From: Candidatus Gerdarchaeota archaeon
GTDB taxonomy: Archaea > Asgardarchaeota > Heimdallarchaeia > JABLTI01
Direction of reading: 5' to 3'
Assembly: GCA_016840945.1 (NCBI GenBank)
Contig: JAEORJ010000002.1
Location: forward strand, 1-23,134
Length of the DNA stretch: 23,134 nt
Below are positions 1 to 8,054 of the stretch, in pieces. The notes below the pieces were generated by a model. That model did no database searches and was not told where the DNA came from. It worked only from the letters and a program-made list of their open reading frames with translations. The position numbers were made by a program, and so were the translations under genes. Within the stretch, counting starts at the first letter, position 1; every line of letters begins with the position of its first letter.

Positions 1-1
1 A

Positions 2-1720
2 GAATATGAAGAATACTATGATGTTGAATGCCTTTTTGAATCTGAAAACCAGGCTATAGTAATTTCAAAATATGAAGGCTACCCCTTTGAAATTTTTAAT
101 TTTGAAGATAAGCAAGTCGTTTTTGAAGGCATTATTTACAATAAAACATCTGAAAGCATTAGAAAGGAGCTTAAAGAAATCATTCAATCACTTGATATTA
201 TAGAACATTCTATAGAGAAAATAAAAAATTTCTTAGCTTCTTCCTCAGGTGATTTCATAATTTTAATCCATTCAGAGAAAGAAAAAACTAGTTATATTTT
301 TAATGATCGTTGGGGGAGATTGCAAAGTTTTTACTATAATAAAAATAACAAATTCATTTTTTCAAGGGAGATAAAATTCATTTTACCTTTCCTTGATAAA
401 ATTAACTACGATAAAATTGGTTTGCTTGAACATCTAGCAATCAGATACACTTTTGGATCGAATACTATCTTTTCAGATATCAAAAGAATGTTACCAGGCT
501 CTTTATTAGTATACAAAAATGAAGAATTAATAGAGGAAGAGATTTTACCTTTAGAATTTCAATTCGAATCGCTAAATCTACAATCAAAAGAGGATTATGT
601 CCAAGAAGCTAAAAGAATTTTAACTGAATCCGCAAGAGAGCAATTAAAAAAATTAAATGATTATATCAAATGTATCGATTTAAGCGGTGGATATGATAGT
701 CGTATAATATACTCTATAACACACCAACTAGATAAATCAGTAAAGCCAATCTCAATAGACCTTATTACTGGTAGCGAAGAAGATATTGCAGAAGAGATTA
801 CAAAGATATACAATGATGAATTGTTGATCGTGCAACCAGAAAGGAAATTTGATTTTAAAAGTATACAGGAATTACTCTATAAAACAGATGGTTTGGTAGA
901 TGGAAGGATTACTGCTGGGTGTTATACTAATAGACAATTTTTAAGAATGAAATTCTCTAAACCTGTAGCTAATTTCATGGGTTTTGGAGGGGAATTTCTC
1001 AGACACCCTAAGAAACAGAAGAGGTTTCATAAAGATATTTTAGATATCATTGAGATTGATAGTTTTCCACTTTACATTTCAACAACATCGATAAAATCAT
1101 TTTGTTCATGTTTAAACCTAAATGATAGGGAGATAAGAAATCACTGGCTTAAATTCTTCAAATTAAGTTACCTGGAAAAAACAATAGAGGACATCATCGT
1201 TCATTATTATTTTGAATATTACCGGATTTTTGTTGGTCAAGGTGAAGATAGAGAAAGAAGACATGTTTGGACAGTTAACCCTATGATGTCGAATGATTGG
1301 TTAATCTTTGCTACTAAACAAATTCCTAGAAATTATTGTGATTATCAATTTTTTGAAGCATTATTGTGTTCGATTGACTCTAATATTTCGATAGAAAAGA
1401 TTCCAATTTTTGGTGGTAGTTTTAAAAAATCAGAACTATATAATTTCATAATTTCAAATAAAATCTTCATCAATTTAGGGAAGATATATACTAAATTAAA
1501 ATGGAAACGAAAATTATCAAAAAATCTTGAAAGAGCAGAAATGATATGTGAGATTTTACGATTGTATAATGAAAGTAAATCAATTCAGGAATATTTCAAT
1601 CTTAATGAAGTAATAAAATTTACTAAAAGAGAATATGGTCCAAACAATTGGTTCATTTGGCAATTATTATCATTATTTTTGTACATAGATAAAATTGACA
1701 AGAAATTTAAGATTAAATAA
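2..1720 (+). CDS. Asparagine-synthase-like glutamine amidotransferase (5' end outside window)
   Basis: The frame is open without a stop from base 2 to the TAA at 1718-1720, about 572 visible codons, so the gene begins left of the window. A TTG at 320 lies inside the domain and is not a real start. Codons before about 400 look like the end of a class II amidotransferase (Ntn) domain: GDF...FNDRWGRLQSFYY...FSREIKF matches the GDFAF...RDRFGIKPLYY...FASEIKAL pattern of AsnB. The ATP-pyrophosphatase loop SGGYDS is at 683-700. Weaker AsnB landmarks follow: GFGGEFLR where AsnB has GEGADELFGG, and NPMMSN...FATKQIP where AsnB has PFLD...FALSLP. The N-terminal catalytic Cys cannot be seen. With CDP-sugar genes next door, it probably amidates a surface-glycan sugar or precursor rather than making free asparagine; that substrate is inference. 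It could also be a true AsnB. Confidence 0.82.
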   Translation, partial: EYEEYYDVECLFESENQAIVISKYEGYPFEIFNFEDKQVVFEGIIYNKTSESIRKELKEIIQSLDIIEHSIEKIKNFLASSSGDFIILIHSEKEKTSYIFNDRWGRLQSFYYNKNNKFIFSREIKFILPFLDKINYDKIGLLEHLAIRYTFGSNTIFSDIKRMLPGSLLVYKNEELIEEEILPLEFQFESLNLQSKEDYVQEAKRILTESAREQLKKLNDYIKCIDLSGGYDSRIIYSITHQLDKSVKPISIDLITGSEEDIAEEITKIYNDELLIVQPERKFDFKSIQELLYKTDGLVDGRITAGCYTNRQFLRMKFSKPVANFMGFGGEFLRHPKKQKRFHKDILDIIEIDSFPLYISTTSIKSFCSCLNLNDREIRNHWLKFFKLSYLEKTIEDIIVHYYFEYYRIFVGQGEDRERRHVWTVNPMMSNDWLIFATKQIPRNYCDYQFFEALLCSIDSNISIEKIPIFGGSFKKSELYNFIISNKIFINLGKIYTKLKWKRKLSKNLERAEMICEILRLYNESKSIQEYFNLNEVIKFTKREYGPNNWFIWQLLSLFLYIDKIDKKFKIK

Positions 1721-1808
1721 TAGTTTTTCTAAATAAAATTATATTCTTCGTAAAGAACATACAATATGTAAATTTTTAAAAATTAATTATTTGCAGTTAT
1801 GTATTATA

Positions 1809-1842
1809 TTATAAAATAAAAAGCATTAATCTCGTGTGAGGT
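1809..1842 (+). promoter_or_regulatory. TATA box and Shine-Dalgarno of the rfbFG operon
   Basis: TTATAAAA at 1809-1816 is a good archaeal TATA box. A start site about 25 bp downstream would lie near 1836-1840. GAGGT at 1838-1842 sits 7 nt before the ATG at 1850, so the leader would be very short. Confidence 0.5.
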
Positions 1843-1849
1843 TTAAGCT

Positions 1850-2620
1850 ATGAAAAAAATGAAAGTAGTTATCTTATGTGGTGGAAAAGGAACGAGATTA
1901 AGAGAAGAGACAGCATTTAAACCAAAGCCTTTAGTTGACATAGGTGGAAAACCTATCCTCTGGCACATAATGAAGATTTACTCTCATTTTGGTTATAATG
2001 ATTTCATATTATGTCTTGGATATAAAGGATCGATGATCAAGGAATATTTTCTAAATTATGATAAATTCAACTTTGATTTTACTTTGAACCTAAAGAAAGG
2101 AGAATTAACATTTCATAATAATAATACTGAAGATTGGAATATTACCTTTGCTTTTACTGGTGATGAAACTAACACTGGTGGAAGAATCAAGAGAATTGAG
2201 AAATATATTGAAGAAGATACTTTTCTCGCAACCTACGGTGATGGAGTAGCAGATATTAACATAAATGAATTGATAGGTTTTCATAATTCTAAAAAGCTAA
2301 TTGCTACATTAACAGGTTTTCACCCCACATCTAAATATGGTATATTAGATATTGATCAGAAAGGAACTGTTACCTATTTTCAAGAGAAACCTGTGATGAA
2401 AGATATTGTCTCAGGAGGATTCTTTGTTTTCGATCGTAAAATGTTTGATTATCTTGATGACAATTGTATTCTAGAAAGAGAGCCATTAGAAAATCTAGTA
2501 AAAGATAAACAATTATCAGTTTACATACACAAAGGTTTTTGGGGTTCCATGGACACCTATAAAGACGTAGAACGTTTAAATAATATTTGGGAAAAAGAGA
2601 GATTATGGAAAATTTGGTAA
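1850..2620 (+). CDS. rfbF: Glucose-1-phosphate cytidylyltransferase
   Basis: Catalyses CTP + glucose 1-phosphate to CDP-glucose + PPi, the first committed step to CDP-linked deoxysugars, in the cytoplasm. The 256 aa match the usual family length of about 257. The nucleotidyltransferase signature is at the N-terminus: CGGKGTRLREE at residues 10-20, then KPKPLV at 24-29 and GGKPILWHIMKIYSHFG. A YGDGVAD motif near residue 130 supplies the metal-binding Asp. These are specific to RfbF rather than to RmlA or GlmU. The ATG at 1850 is chosen over the one at 1859 because GAGGT at 1838-1842 is at good distance. The 15-nt gap to the next gene indicates co-transcription with the CDP-glucose dehydratase. 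Later pathway genes such as RfbH are not in the window. Confidence 0.95.
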   Translation: MKKMKVVILCGGKGTRLREETAFKPKPLVDIGGKPILWHIMKIYSHFGYNDFILCLGYKGSMIKEYFLNYDKFNFDFTLNLKKGELTFHNNNTEDWNITFAFTGDETNTGGRIKRIEKYIEEDTFLATYGDGVADININELIGFHNSKKLIATLTGFHPTSKYGILDIDQKGTVTYFQEKPVMKDIVSGGFFVFDRKMFDYLDDNCILEREPLENLVKDKQLSVYIHKGFWGSMDTYKDVERLNNIWEKERLWKIW

Positions 2621-2635
2621 TGTAGTGATGTTTTC

Positions 2636-3619
2636 ATGAAAACTAATAATGATTTTTGGACTCATAAAAATGTTCTAGTCACAGGTAGCTCAGGATTTTT
2701 AGGAAGTTATGTTATAGAGAAATTAATAGAAAAAAATGCAAATGTTATAGCAATAATTCGTGATCAAGTTCCTAAATCAAGATTATTTTATGAAAATCTA
2801 AATGAGAATATCATTATAGTAAATGGTGATATTTCTGATTATAGATTGGTAGAAAGAGCTCTAAATGAGTATGAAGTTGAGATTGTTTTTCATTTAGCAG
2901 CGCAAACAATTGTTCAAATAGCTAATAGAGCACCAATCTCTACATTTGAATCTAACATCAAAGGTAGTTGGAATGTTTTTGAAGCTTGCAGAAATATCAA
3001 CACAGTTGAACGAATAATTGTTGCCTCTAGTGATAAAGCCTATGGTGAAAAAAATAACTTACCATATTACGAAACTGATCCCTTAAATGCAAAGCATCCT
3101 TATGATTTATCAAAAGCAATAACTGATATTTTAGCTCAAGGTTATTATGACACATACGATTTACCTATTGGGATTACTCGTTGTGGTAATTTATATGGCG
3201 GAGGAGATTTGAACTTCAATAGAATTGTACCTCAAACAATCAGGTCAATAATTTACAATCAAAATCCAGAAATCAGAAGTGATGGAACTTTTCTTAGAGA
3301 TTATTTTTATGTGGAAGATGCTGCTGAGTCATATATTTTGTTAGCTGAGAATTTACTTGAAAAGAATCTTAAAGGAGAAGCATTTAATTTTGGAACTGGA
3401 AACCCTGTAAGTGTATTAGATCTTGTAAAGCTATTATTGAAAATTACAAAGAGAGAGGATTTAACACCGATAATTAACAATACAGCTAAGGATGAAATTA
3501 AAGATCAATATTTAGATTGCTCTAAAGCAACTAAAATCTTTAAATGGAAACCAACACATACACTTGAAATGGGCTTAAGTAAAACAGTAGATTGGTATAA
3601 GAAATGGTTTAATGTCTAA
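2636..3619 (+). CDS. rfbG: CDP-glucose 4,6-dehydratase
   Basis: Extended short-chain dehydrogenase that converts CDP-glucose to CDP-4-keto-6-deoxyglucose with bound NAD. The nucleotide-binding motif TGSSGFLG is at residues 16-23. The active site shows SSDKAYG (131-137) and Y156-x3-K160 in PYDLSKA. TRCGNLYGGGDLNFNRIVP near 181-199 is characteristic of RfbG rather than of RmlB. At 327 aa it is slightly shorter than the usual 350-360. GTGAT at 2625-2629 is the Shine-Dalgarno site, 6 nt before the ATG. It follows rfbF by 15 nt. The product feeds CDP-3,6-dideoxyhexoses or related 6-deoxysugars; since no RfbH, epimerase or reductase is visible, the final sugar is unknown. Confidence 0.95.
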   Translation: MKTNNDFWTHKNVLVTGSSGFLGSYVIEKLIEKNANVIAIIRDQVPKSRLFYENLNENIIIVNGDISDYRLVERALNEYEVEIVFHLAAQTIVQIANRAPISTFESNIKGSWNVFEACRNINTVERIIVASSDKAYGEKNNLPYYETDPLNAKHPYDLSKAITDILAQGYYDTYDLPIGITRCGNLYGGGDLNFNRIVPQTIRSIIYNQNPEIRSDGTFLRDYFYVEDAAESYILLAENLLEKNLKGEAFNFGTGNPVSVLDLVKLLLKITKREDLTPIINNTAKDEIKDQYLDCSKATKIFKWKPTHTLEMGLSKTVDWYKKWFNV

Positions 3620-3634
3620 CATTAAATCGATTTC

Positions 3635-3655
3635 TGATTTTTAAAAAGAAAATCA
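3635..3655 (+). terminator. Hairpin after rfbG
   Basis: Perfect 7-bp inverted repeat TGATTTT (3635-3641) and AAAATCA (3649-3655) with a 7-nt loop, starting 15 nt after the rfbG stop. All pairs but two are A-T, and no long T-run follows, so the terminator role is tentative. Confidence 0.35.
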
Positions 3656-3682
3656 ACAAATCATTAATTAGTTCAGTAATTC

Positions 3683-3710
3683 TTTAATATTATGTTCTTA
3701 TTAGAAGAAC
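3683..3710 (+). promoter_or_regulatory. TATA-like box abutting inverted repeat, upstream of membrane HTH gene
   Basis: TTTAATATTA at 3683-3692 is TATA-like. One base later comes GTTCTT (3694-3699), spacer ATTAG, AAGAAC (3705-3710), a perfect 6-bp inverted repeat placed between the TATA box and the expected start site near 3714. This is the usual position for a repressor site. Such repeats are also expected by chance in AT-rich DNA. Confidence 0.35.
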
Positions 3711-3744
3711 ACTTGAATAGAATTTTAATGAAAGGGGTTTTGTA

Positions 3745-4218
3745 ATGTCTAAAGAAATGAAGAAAGAAATTCAAGAAGAAATTAAGGATTATAAACGAAA
3801 TTATATTTGGTATTCTATACTTGGTCCAATATTATCTGTCGCCTTTATTGCATCAATTTACTTTGCTATACAGAAATTCAGAGAAGGCGATATACAACTA
3901 GGCATCGTATTTACTGTTATAATTATTGTAACAATTGTAATAGCTTCATCAATTAGCATTCGCGATCGCATCACGAGAGTAAAAGCTAAGCATTACAAAA
4001 TAGATAAGGAAAAGAAGAAAGCTGCTGACACTATAGTAAATCAGACAGTTATTGATTCTAATATTATAGAAAGTATTCTTGATGATTTCCGAGCAGGTTA
4101 TGATGTTTTTTACATAGCTAATACACATGAATTATCTCCAGAGAAAGTTAGTGAAATAATTATGAAATATGGCAATTCAGAGGAATATAAGAGACATATG
4201 GAAAAGAGGAATGTCTAA
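3745..4218 (+). CDS. Two-TM membrane protein with C-terminal HTH-like domain
   Basis: Family not recognised. The 157 aa begin with a charged amphipathic stretch (residues 1-20, rich in Lys/Glu), then two hydrophobic helices at about 21-42 and 51-71 separated by a short charged turn. A basic stretch (72-95) and a soluble C-terminal part follow, probably cytoplasmic under the positive-inside rule. Residues 106-143 have the spacing of a helix-turn-helix: ILDDFRAG, then DVFYIANTHEL, then SPEKVSEIIMKYG, comparable to the I..l...G.s...IA..l.is..tV..il pattern of resolvase-type HTHs. The sequence before the ATG reads AAAGGGG. The gene stands alone, 125 nt after rfbG and 69 nt before the carboxylase. 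A membrane-bound one-component regulator is possible, but no DNA-binding role is shown. Confidence 0.7.
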   Translation: MSKEMKKEIQEEIKDYKRNYIWYSILGPILSVAFIASIYFAIQKFREGDIQLGIVFTVIIIVTIVIASSISIRDRITRVKAKHYKIDKEKKKAADTIVNQTVIDSNIIESILDDFRAGYDVFYIANTHELSPEKVSEIIMKYGNSEEYKRHMEKRNV

Positions 4219-4256
4219 TTTTAGAATCTACTTTTACAGTAAAAATACGCTAGTCC

Positions 4257-4267
4257 TTTATAATATA
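4257..4267 (+). promoter_or_regulatory. TATA box for accC, leaderless transcript likely
   Basis: TTTATAATATA lies 20-31 bp before the ATG at 4288, and no Shine-Dalgarno match is present. Transcription would start at or just before the ATG, so the biotin carboxylase mRNA is probably leaderless. Confidence 0.5.
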
Positions 4268-4287
4268 GATATCCTTGCTAGAGTATT

Positions 4288-5760
4288 ATGTTCGATAGTC
4301 TGTTAGTGGCAAATAGAGGTGAAATTGCAGTACGGATAATACGAGCTGCACGTGAACTTGATATTAAAACATATGCAATTTATTCACCAAAAGATAAAAA
4401 CGCTTTACATGTAAAACTTGCAGATGAAGCCATACAATTAATAGAAGATGAGACTACATCAAGTTATTTAGATATAGAGCAAATTGTTGCTATTTGTAAA
4501 CGATTGGAAATTAAAAGTGTTCATCCTGGTTATGGTTTTTTATCTGAAAGTGAGATTTTTGCCAAAAGACTTCAAGATGAAAATATAATTTTCATAGGTC
4601 CACCTGCAGAAATAATTGAATTATTAGGAAACAAAGTTAAATCTAGAGATAAAGCGGTGGAAGCTGGTTTACCTATCCCATTGGGGTCTGATATAATTAA
4701 AAATGATCGAGAAGCTTTTACTGAAGCGGAGAGAATAGGGTATCCCATATTAGTTAAAGCTGTTTTTGGTGGAGGAGGAATGGGTATAGTTGTTGCAACA
4801 AATAAACGTGAACTCAGAAAAGCCATTAGAAATGCCAGCGCACAGGCAAAAGGGGCATTTGGTCGAGGTGAAGTTTTTATTGAAAAATTCATTAATCAAC
4901 CAAGGCATATTGAATTTCAAATCTTAGCTGATAATTTTGGTAATGTTGTTCATCTAGGTGAACGTGAATGTTCCATACAAAGAAGAAATCAAAAATTATT
5001 AGAAGAATCTCCTTCTACAGCAATCACTGAAGAAGAACGTCAAGCAATTGGTGAGCTTGTTTGTGCTTTAGCTAAAAATTTGAATTATCGAAGTGCTGGT
5101 ACTGTAGAATTTCTATATAAAGATGGACAAGTGCTATTTAATGAAATAAATCCTAGAATTCAAGTTGAACATCCAGTTACTGAGATGTTAACTGGAAAGG
5201 ATATTGTAAAGGAACAAATAAAAATCGCACAAGGCGAAGAGCTATCCTTTATACAATCTGAAATTAAGTTTAGAGGCCATGCAATGGAACTCCGAATTAA
5301 TGCAGAAGACCCTCTAATGAATTTTCAACCTACTCCTGGATTAGTAAAGAAATTCATTGCTCCCGGTGGGCCAGAAGTTCGATTTGATACCTCCATTTAT
5401 GATGGTTTTGAAATTCCAAATTGTTATGATTCTTTAATAGGTAAATTAATTGTTGCAGCGGAATCTCGGGATGAAGCTATTGCTCGAGCACAGAACGCTC
5501 TAAAGGAATTAATTATTATTGGTTTTCCAACTAATATCTCGTTCTTTGATCAAGTATTAGCTGATAAAAACTTCAATTCTGGTGATATCAGTATCAATTT
5601 TATTAAAGATCGTCAAATACTAGAAAAATTAGAAAAAAATACTTGTGCTTTAGCTGCAGCCTTATTTTCTGTTGGTTTGAAAAAGAGTGAAATGAATTTA
5701 CCATATCGTTCAGATAATTGGAGAATGAAGGGTAGATTAGATGCTGTTGGGAGAGATTGA
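4288..5760 (+). CDS. accC: Biotin carboxylase subunit of acyl-CoA (acetyl/propionyl-CoA) carboxylase
   Basis: Carboxylates the biotin of its carrier protein using ATP and bicarbonate. All three domains are present: the pre-ATP-grasp N-domain (LLVANRGEIAVRIIRAARELDI at the N-terminus; HPGYGFLSE at 79-87), the ATP-grasp domain with glycine loop GGGGMG at 161-166, and the C-domain. Catalytic landmarks are HLGERECSIQRRNQKLLEESPS (222-243, K236) and EINPRIQVEHPVTEM (286-300, carrying the Glu, Asn and Arg ligands). At 490 aa it is longer than bacterial AccC (about 450). The extra C-terminal residues resemble the start of the longer propionyl/acetyl-CoA carboxylase alpha subunits, here split from the carrier. 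The carrier gene follows after 1 nt. No carboxyltransferase is nearby, so the acyl-CoA substrate cannot be assigned. Pyruvate carboxylase subunit A is the main alternative. Confidence 0.93.
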   Translation: MFDSLLVANRGEIAVRIIRAARELDIKTYAIYSPKDKNALHVKLADEAIQLIEDETTSSYLDIEQIVAICKRLEIKSVHPGYGFLSESEIFAKRLQDENIIFIGPPAEIIELLGNKVKSRDKAVEAGLPIPLGSDIIKNDREAFTEAERIGYPILVKAVFGGGGMGIVVATNKRELRKAIRNASAQAKGAFGRGEVFIEKFINQPRHIEFQILADNFGNVVHLGERECSIQRRNQKLLEESPSTAITEEERQAIGELVCALAKNLNYRSAGTVEFLYKDGQVLFNEINPRIQVEHPVTEMLTGKDIVKEQIKIAQGEELSFIQSEIKFRGHAMELRINAEDPLMNFQPTPGLVKKFIAPGGPEVRFDTSIYDGFEIPNCYDSLIGKLIVAAESRDEAIARAQNALKELIIIGFPTNISFFDQVLADKNFNSGDISINFIKDRQILEKLEKNTCALAAALFSVGLKKSEMNLPYRSDNWRMKGRLDAVGRD

Positions 5761-5761
5761 C

Positions 5762-6247
5762 ATGGATAGGAAATATAAAATTAGAATTCATGGAACTGAA
5801 TTTAATCTAGAACAAACTAAAGATGGTATTAAAATTCAAGATTACTTATTCAATCCTGAAGTAATGTTCAATGGTAAGTATTATCGAGTATTTATTAATG
5901 GCAATGAATTAAAAATTGAATACAAAGATAATGCTATCCTTTTAGACGGCAAAGAAATTGATTTTAGTTTTACCTCAGCTCCTCAATTACAATCAAAGAA
6001 AGGTCAGGGTAATAAGAAAGGGGCAACAATAAAAGCAGCTATCCCAGGAAAAATAATTGAAATTAAAGTTAAACTTGGTGATCATGTAAAAGATCAGCAA
6101 TGTTTGTTAATCTTGGAGTCAATGAAAATGCGTAATGAAATTTTATCACCTGTTGAAGGCATAATTGAAAAAATAGCTGTATCAATTGGCGAGCAAGTTT
6201 CCTCAAATCAGTTATTAATTAAGATTAAAAGTCAGCTTAGCGATTAA
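5762..6247 (+). CDS. Biotin carboxyl carrier protein
   Basis: Carries carboxybiotin between the biotin carboxylase and an unseen carboxyltransferase. The biotinyl domain is at the C-terminus (about residues 85-158 of 161): a proline hinge (AAIPGKIIEI), then ESMKMRNEI with the biotin Lys at residue 122, then SPVEGIIEKI. The tetrapeptide is SMKM rather than AMKM, with both Met neighbours kept. The N-terminal half is beta-rich, like the BT-type domain that joins carboxylase to carrier in fused alpha subunits. A Gln/Lys/Gly-rich linker is at about 74-88. I chose the ATG at 5762 over one at 5741 (inside accC) because GGAGAG at 5750-5755 is well placed and the protein then starts MDRKYKIRI. It is tightly coupled to accC. 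Confidence 0.92.
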   Translation: MDRKYKIRIHGTEFNLEQTKDGIKIQDYLFNPEVMFNGKYYRVFINGNELKIEYKDNAILLDGKEIDFSFTSAPQLQSKKGQGNKKGATIKAAIPGKIIEIKVKLGDHVKDQQCLLILESMKMRNEILSPVEGIIEKIAVSIGEQVSSNQLLIKIKSQLSD

Positions 6248-6262
6248 AAAGGAGTTTTTATT

Positions 6263-7066
6263 ATGATAAAAGAAAAGGTTTGGGTGCCATATTATAATAG
6301 TATTCTTGATGGTATGTTTTTCTTTCCAGAAGATAGCCAAGAAAAACATCCTGTTGTTTGTAAAGTCCATGGACTAGTTTCAACCGATTTTGAAAAAGAT
6401 GAATTATTAGCTGAAATACTAACTGATGAAGGCATAGCTTATTTTGTATTTCATTTTTCTGGATTTTCCTCTAGCCCAGGTGAAACTTCTATACATACAT
6501 CATTGTCTAACTTAGATAATGTTATTTCTTTTCTAACCAATCATCCAAAGATTGATCCTCTTAAAATCGGCATATATGCTATAAGCTTAGGAGCAGCAAT
6601 TTCAATTTGTCATATTGCTAGAGATCCTCGCGTATCTGCTTTAGCATTACAAACACCATTACATGATTTCAATTTCATGGTCAATTATCCTGAATTTAAT
6701 GCACTTTGGCAAGGATTATCATTAACTGGAATGGTTAGGTTACCAGAAAATGGTGTTAAAGAGCAACTTATACACGATATCCAAGGCAATAATCCTTTAG
6801 AGTGCATACGAAAAATAACTCCGAGACCATTAATAATCCTTGCAGGAGAAAAGGATTCATTTATTCCCATTAATGGAATTAAAGAACTTTATAGAAGAGC
6901 AAAAGAGCCAAAACAATTTGAAATACTAATCGATGCTGATCATAATCTTAGCAATAAAAATGCTCGCAATGATGCTTATAGAAAAATTAGAAATTTCTTT
7001 ATGAAAAATTTCATTGGTGAGATAATCACTGAATACAAAATTTGCAAACCTATATACGCAACTTAA
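6263..7066 (+). CDS. Alpha/beta hydrolase (serine hydrolase, S33/dienelactone-hydrolase-like)
   Basis: A single-domain alpha/beta hydrolase of 267 aa. The oxyanion-hole region is KVHGLVS (34-40). The nucleophile elbow is AISLG with Ser108, a GxSxG variant with Ala in the first position. The acid is probably Asp198 (AGEKDSFIP) and the base His227 (DADHNLS), so the triad is complete. There is no signal peptide, so it is cytoplasmic. GGAG at 6251-6254 precedes the ATG, and the gap to the carrier gene is only 15 nt, so it is probably co-transcribed with the carboxylase genes. A thioesterase or esterase acting on acyl compounds would fit, but the sequence does not fix the substrate. It converges with the biotin ligase gene, 4 nt apart. 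Confidence 0.85.
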   Translation: MIKEKVWVPYYNSILDGMFFFPEDSQEKHPVVCKVHGLVSTDFEKDELLAEILTDEGIAYFVFHFSGFSSSPGETSIHTSLSNLDNVISFLTNHPKIDPLKIGIYAISLGAAISICHIARDPRVSALALQTPLHDFNFMVNYPEFNALWQGLSLTGMVRLPENGVKEQLIHDIQGNNPLECIRKITPRPLIILAGEKDSFIPINGIKELYRRAKEPKQFEILIDADHNLSNKNARNDAYRKIRNFFMKNFIGEIITEYKICKPIYAT

Positions 7067-7070
7067 TAAT

Positions 7071-7874
7071 TCAATCTTTTATACGTAATAATTGAATTTC
7101 ACCTTGGGAGATAATCATTTCACTACCATCTATTTTTCTAACAATTAATTCACATTGATTTGTTATTCCAATATCATGACCAGTAATTACTTCCTCATCA
7201 ATTGTGATTGCTATATGCCTTTTATAAGTATGAGATTTCTTTTTCCAGAGTTCTCTGATATTTTCTGATCCTTTATCTTCAATATTTGTCAGAAAATTCC
7301 CTAACATTATTATAATTTCATCTTTTATTTTGTTTAGATTAGCTTCTTCATTCAATTCAGTAGAAATGGTTGTCAAAGTATCTGTTAAATTCTTAGGAAA
7401 TTCAGCTTTTGATATGTTAACATTAACTCCTATGCCTATTATCAAATACTCCAAATAATTACCTCTCAGTTTTGTTTCGATTAAGCTACCTCCAACCTTC
7501 TTGTGGTTTAAAATCAAGTCATTTGGCCATTTAATCATTAATGTAAGTCCAGTATTTTTTTCAAGAATTTTAATGATTTCCAATCCTAGTCTCACAGAAA
7601 ATCCTTGTATCATCTTAACAGGTATTTTCTTCTTAAACAAAACAGAAAGCCATAAACCACCTTTAGGTGAAGCCCATGTACGATCAAGTCTGCCTATTCC
7701 TGCAGTTTGTTTTTGAGCAATAATAATCAAAAAATCTGGGCATGAATTTTCAGCTGCTATTCTTCTAGCTTCTTTTTGAGTTGAATCTATTTCATCAAAC
7801 TCATTAATTGATACTTTTAATTTACTTGTCAAATAGTAAACCAACTTATTGAATAGATAATAATTGAATATCAC
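7071..7874 (-). CDS. birA: Biotin--[acetyl-CoA-carboxylase] ligase
   Basis: Activates biotin as biotinyl-AMP and attaches it to the Lys of the carrier encoded 0.8 kb away. Family motifs in order: DSTQKEA (30-36), QTAGIGRLDRTWASPKGG (56-73), KWPNDL, KVGGSLIE and IIGIGVNVN. The ATP/biotin loop reads GIGRLDR where Escherichia coli BirA has GRGRRGR; the functionally important fourth-position Arg is kept. A small C-terminal beta domain follows (about 218-267). There is no N-terminal HTH, so it is a monofunctional ligase and not a biotin repressor. The frame opens two codons before the GTG at 7872-7874. An N-terminal extension of about 20 aa precedes the usual family start, so an internal TTG start is possible. 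Placement beside the carboxylase genes supports the function. Confidence 0.92.
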   Translation of the reverse strand: MIFNYYLFNKLVYYLTSKLKVSINEFDEIDSTQKEARRIAAENSCPDFLIIIAQKQTAGIGRLDRTWASPKGGLWLSVLFKKKIPVKMIQGFSVRLGLEIIKILEKNTGLTLMIKWPNDLILNHKKVGGSLIETKLRGNYLEYLIIGIGVNVNISKAEFPKNLTDTLTTISTELNEEANLNKIKDEIIIMLGNFLTNIEDKGSENIRELWKKKSHTYKRHIAITIDEEVITGHDIGITNQCELIVRKIDGSEMIISQGEIQLLRIKD

Positions 7875-8010
7875 AACTTAGATTTAATCTTTTTTTCCAA
7901 TGTAAATTATTGATTACTTGATTAAAAAAACTTAATTTTCATTAGGAAAAGATGGTTAAATTTATTACCTCAACTGTAAAGTTTCAAATAATTAGTATCT
8001 TGAACTTAGA

Positions 8011-8016
8011 TTATAA
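8011..8016 (+). promoter_or_regulatory. TATA box of the speD-bpsA operon
   Basis: TTATAA at 8011-8016 predicts a transcription start near 8037-8040. That lies downstream of the ATG at 8025 but just before the GGAG at 8043-8046. This argues for translation from the ATG at 8055. Confidence 0.45.
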
Positions 8017-8054
8017 CGTAACAAATGAAGAAGAAACTTGTTGGAGAAACATTT

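Noticed and set aside
320..322. TTG as start of the first gene
   Set aside because: The frame is open to base 2 and the upstream codons fit the amidotransferase domain, so this is an internal Leu codon.
1771..1784. Palindrome AATTTTTAAAAATT before rfbF
   Set aside because: Made only of A and T, which is expected by chance in this composition, and it lies upstream of the TATA box without other signals.
4572..4892. Antisense open frame inside accC (and similar frames opposite other genes)
   Set aside because: It is a shadow of a clearly conserved gene, with no ribosome site or recognisable motif.
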